A stretch of 64,000 nt of DNA from Trichostrongylus colubriformis. Its lineage: Eukaryota > Nematoda > Chromadorea > Rhabditida > Trichostrongylidae. The translations under genes and the position numbers were made by a program. Of the stretch, positions 60,584-64,000 are shown piece after piece. The notes under the pieces are model-generated. The model was given only the letters and a program-made list of their open reading frames with translations. It did no database searches and had not been told where the DNA came from. Position 1 is the stretch's first letter; each line of letters begins with the position of its first letter. The stretch spans positions 22,155,774 through 22,219,773 of the forward strand of contig OZ022257.1 in the NCBI GenBank assembly GCA_963978905.1, given 5' to 3'.

Positions 60584-62640
60584 CCTCTCATTTATAGACC
60601 GTCGTGCTCGATGTGATTCGGTGAGGAGTGGGGGCCTAACAATTACCCATCCATTATGATGTCACATTATGAGCTGACATAAGTAATCTTAGGCGTTCCT
60701 AAAAATCACATTGAGGACCAAACAACCTGCATATCGGTCGTAGCTCCGCCGAGCTTCTCACTGTAAATCGTTAAATAGTCCCTATTGTTGCACGCAAGCT
60801 ATGCTCTCAGTGAGAGTTTCAATGAAAATCTTTCCATACCGGCTACATAATACTGGTTAGTTGGCATATGTTATGAGAAACGAAATATTCGACTATTATG
60901 ATGGAACGTTTCATATGATTTTGCTAAGTTGGTAATTGATTTTATTAGTGTCGTTTCTTACGAATAAAATTTCTCAATCTAACATTGCAAGGAAAGATTC
61001 AAAACGGGGCACACTGAGAAGGGCTCAGAAAACAAAGAGGTGATAGATGATTTGAAGCAGTTGGAGACCTTGTATGTGGATCGAACAGGACGGAGGGAAT
61101 CGTAGCTTCAGGATATCAAAGATCAAATATGCTCCTATTCGACTACCATGAAATTTACGAAGTGATCCACAACGGAATACAATATTGCTGAATACCTCGC
61201 AAAAGTGGAGGGATTTGCCCAGGGTCCAACCCCTTCAGCACAAGGAATAATCATCACCAAAGTTCTGAGCGAATTTCGCCTGTGACGGACACGCTGGGCG
61301 CATAAGCAATCACGCATTTAGTTCGCAAATAATATTGCTTAGAGAACGGGTGTGTTGCACAGGTTCCGGTGATTAGTGTGGGGTCAGGTGTACTATAAGT
61401 GTAAGCGGGGTTTACCTCAATAGACTATTAATAAGATTGATTATTAATAGATTGATTTACTATTAATTTCAAGATCTTGGCTACATAGCTACGTAGCTGG
61501 TCTACTTATGTCAAACATAAGGATCGAAGAATAACGGCAAATATTTGTGAAGGTAAATATGTAATAACGCTGGCCATTTCTTACTTAAAGGCATATTTCA
61601 GGATTGCCTTGAGGGGGTCAAAGCGCCAAATATGAAATCAGAGATGCTGAGGATTACGACGACAAAGAAAAATCCGAAAAAAAATCCCCGAAAAGGGCAA
61701 AAATAAGGCCTCCTGTCATCCAGCCTCAGACGAGATTGCCCCATGAAAGCGAGCCTTTGAATCAGTTCCCGCTGGCTGGTATCAGAAGGAATTCTGGGAT
61801 ATCACCTGTTTCCTCATGTCAACGTCTCCTTCACCATTGGTATTTCTTCCTTATCTTATGTTATCACACAATGCGTAGGTCTCATTTGCCACGTTATTGC
61901 CATCATTGCCACCGTCATTGCCAACAAACACGTCTGAGATGGGCGCGGCCGAGCTCCAGGGTGAGGCTGAGCTGGCTTTAAGAGCTCCGCGCGCTGCGAT
62001 GACTCATCATCGCGCTTTGATATGTGGACAGTCTCCCTGCCCCCTTGGGGAACTATTAGGTCATATGGAAGGGCTGCAATGTTTCCCTAATCCTGGAATA
62101 TGCCTTTAAATGATTAACTTAGGGCATCTTCTGTTGAATACAATTTCTAACTGATAGCACATGCGATCCATGGTAAAGGTGGAAGCTAGTTACTGTAACA
62201 GTCCATAATACAATGTATTAGTTTCACAAAAATGTTATTTTCGTTGTTTCTATACTGTATTACCCTCCGCACAACACTGGCGTCCTGGCCTTCCAAAACA
62301 TTGGTTGGAACACTTGCAAGCCATCCCTCACCGAACGCCATACATATTATGGTTACTGTATCTGGTCACCTAGTGAATGCAAAAGGTCACGCTATATTCA
62401 GTTTTCGACACCGAATTACCTGTATTATTTCAGTAGGAGCCTTTTGAGATGATCCAATTTTCGGATGGTCCTCACTAATTCTGCGAAGTCTTTGAACCCT
62501 TATTTTACACAAACACTGGGAGCAAAAGGCCTCTTCTGTAAGCTAAGTTGATATAGGATCTGCCACACAGTGGATTAATGTACGGTCTCTCACTGATGAG
62601 CAGTGCTGGCGCAGTTCATACAGAAATGGTTTTTCATAAT
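60584..62640. other. Downstream region; repeat family C copy 2 at 61360-61570
   Basis: No gene supported. 61360-61570 matches 45065-45250 (GTGTGGGGTCAGGT, TAATTTCAAGATCTTG, TATGTAATAA blocks). Frames at 61736-62109 are unrecognised. Confidence 0.4.
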
Positions 62641-62654
62641 CTGAATTCGACGGA

Positions 62655-62736
62655 GGTAGGGATAGCCGAGTGGTTAAGAGTGTAGACCCACGTCTGCACA
62701 TTCAAGACTCGCCGAGGCTCAAACCATGCCTTGCGA
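62655..62736 (+). ncRNA. tRNA(Leu/Ser)-like sequence upstream of a LINE
   Basis: GATAGCCGAGTGGTTAAGAG is a near-perfect polymerase III A box of the leucine/serine tRNA type. About 50 bases on, GAGGCTCAAACCATGCC resembles a degenerate T arm/B box. It is not a functional tRNA. It lies just ahead of the RTE coding region, so it is either a SINE or part of the LINE 5' region. Confidence 0.5.
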
Positions 62737-62789
62737 GAAACTGCAAAAAATGGTGACGTTACCAGCGTCAGGCCTAGGATGACAGGCTG

Positions 62790-64000
62790 ATGGAGAAACC
62801 TAGTCACACCGATATATTCAAAAGTTGCCAAAGAAACAGTGTAAATGCTAGGACGACACCCGGAGGTGACGCCCAGGCCCCTCGTCCGAGTTCTGCGGTC
62901 AGTATGCGAGGGCTACGGAGGGGTGAACGACCTCGGCTGAAGAAGGTAGTTCGAATAGGGACTCTGAACGTAGGATCATTGACCGGGAAGTCACGAGAGA
63001 TTGCCGACCTGATGAGTCGACGAAACATCCAAATTCTATGTATCCAGGAAACACCCTGGAAAGGCGCCAAGGCAAGGGAGATTGGAGAGGGTGCCAAACT
63101 CTTCTACAGCGGCGAGAGCAAAACGGAACGAAGTAGCCATCGCAGTAGCGGATTCCCTCAAAGATTGCCTCTGCGCCGTGAACAGGATCAACGGCCGAAT
63201 CATGGCAGTAAGGTTGGATACAGAGAAGGGGTACTGACCATAGTAAGTGTATACGCACCGCAAGCCGGTTGTCCCGAGCACGAGAAGGACGAGTTCTATC
63301 TGAGCTTTGATGACGCCATCAGTTCAGTTCCGGAAGGCGATTACCTCACCGTAACAGGTGATCTGAACGGTCACGTCGGCAGACATAGAAGGTGCTTAGG
63401 GAGGGTGCACAGAGGCAAAGGGCTGGGCGTAAGAAACGCTGAGGGAGAAAGGATACTGGACATGACGACGGCCCATGACTTAGCGGTCTGCAGCACGTAC
63501 TTCGCGAAAAGAGAAAGCCAAAAGGTAACCTGTAGCAGTGGAGGGAGACAAACGGAAGTCGATCATACACTCACAAGAAGATCAGCCCTCAAATCTGTGA
63601 AGGACATTAAGGTACTGCCAGGAGAGGAACTCACTCACAACACAGATCCTCCTGGCGGACATTGCCATGGAGCTTTCCCAGAAAACTAGACTTAAGACTG
63701 AACGGAAAATCAGATGGTGGAAGCTGCACAAACAGGAGAGGAAAGGGATGACCTCAAAAGAAGGATACTGGATATCGGTCTCCCAGACTCTGACGGAAAG
63801 ACTCAGGAGACTTGGAATAGAGCAGCTGAGATAATTCGAAATGCGCGAAGGAAACGCTGGGGGAGACCCGAGGTGGGCTCAAAGGAGACAAGGCAGCGTG
63901 GTTCTGGAATGAGGAGGTTCAGAGGGTAGTGTAACAGAAGAAGAAAGCATACAAACGGTGGCAGGAAACGAAGAGCCCAGAACACCTCGACACCTACAAA
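62790..64000 (+). pseudogene. RTE-clade LINE, endonuclease part, frameshifted, truncated by the window edge
   Basis: Apurinic-type endonuclease of a non-LTR retrotransposon. Motifs: VVRIGTLNVGSLTGKSREIA, ILCIQETPWKGAK (catalytic Glu), then a double frameshift (63111-63230, where the alternative frame reads RNEVAIAVADSLKD and NRINGRIMAVRLDTEKGY), VSVYAPQAG, VTGDLNGHVG (Asp/Asn pair) and EVDHTLTRR. Beyond a further frameshift come KIRWWKLHKQE and AAWFWNEEVQRVV followed by TAA, then KKKAYKRWQETKSPEHLDTY, the linker leading to the reverse transcriptase beyond 64000. Multiple lesions mean it is inactive. The same family is often mis-annotated as craniofacial development protein 2. Confidence 0.9.

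Overview
The window looks like a chromosome segment of a clade V (strongylid, hookworm-like) nematode. The evidence is mostly 45-80 bp GT-AG introns with TTTTCAG-type acceptors, candidate spliced-leader acceptors directly upstream of start codons, very low gene density, and a dense layer of Tc1/mariner, Kolobok-like, Penelope-like and RTE elements and MITEs. Species was not determined; no bacterial or viral genes were seen. Exon models were built by hand from frames and splice sites and have no transcript support.

Layout. 0-4 kb: a decayed mariner-type element and a MITE with an 8-bp target duplication. 4.1-12.3 kb (+): a complete 15-exon dymeclin gene (689 aa), whose 2.3-kb last intron holds an antisense Penelope-like reverse-transcriptase relic and a 31-bp minisatellite. 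12.6-12.8 kb (+): a small unrecognised two-exon gene. 13-24 kb: transposon-rich DNA with a palindromic MITE, a SINE, two Tc1-family elements (one a palindrome nested in another repeat), and one arm of a ~0.92-kb repeat interrupted by a tandem tRNA-like insertion. 24.4-26.2 kb (+): remains of a biotin-protein ligase (HLCS)-like gene.

27.0-30.7 kb is the most interesting part. An intact 10-exon gene for a 722-aa Kolobok-like DDE transposase (+) faces an intact 5-exon gene for a 227-aa protein with a P2X7-receptor-type cysteine/zinc domain (-). Their stop codons are 71 bp apart. A deleted, inverted copy of the transposase gene follows at 30.9-32.1 kb. This may be a two-gene DNA transposon or a domesticated derivative.

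33.4-34.5 kb (-): a ribosome-biogenesis factor NSA2 pseudogene. 35.5-36.4 kb: the second, uninterrupted and inverted arm of the 0.92-kb repeat, which preserves the empty site of the tRNA-like insertion. 37.4-39.0 kb: a broken Tc1-type element. 40.2-41.5 kb: an apparently intact mariner with perfect 30-bp terminal repeats and a DD34D transposase. 42-55 kb: mostly MITEs, palindromes and unannotatable DNA. 55.0-60.6 kb (+): a complete nine-exon 17-beta-hydroxysteroid dehydrogenase type 12/LET-767-like gene (335 aa). 62.7-64 kb: a tRNA-like sequence followed by a frameshifted RTE LINE running off the edge.

The cellular genes (dymeclin, the dehydrogenase, the NSA2 and HLCS relics) show no shared pathway. 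The window is otherwise shaped by repeated transposon insertion, nesting and inverted duplication.
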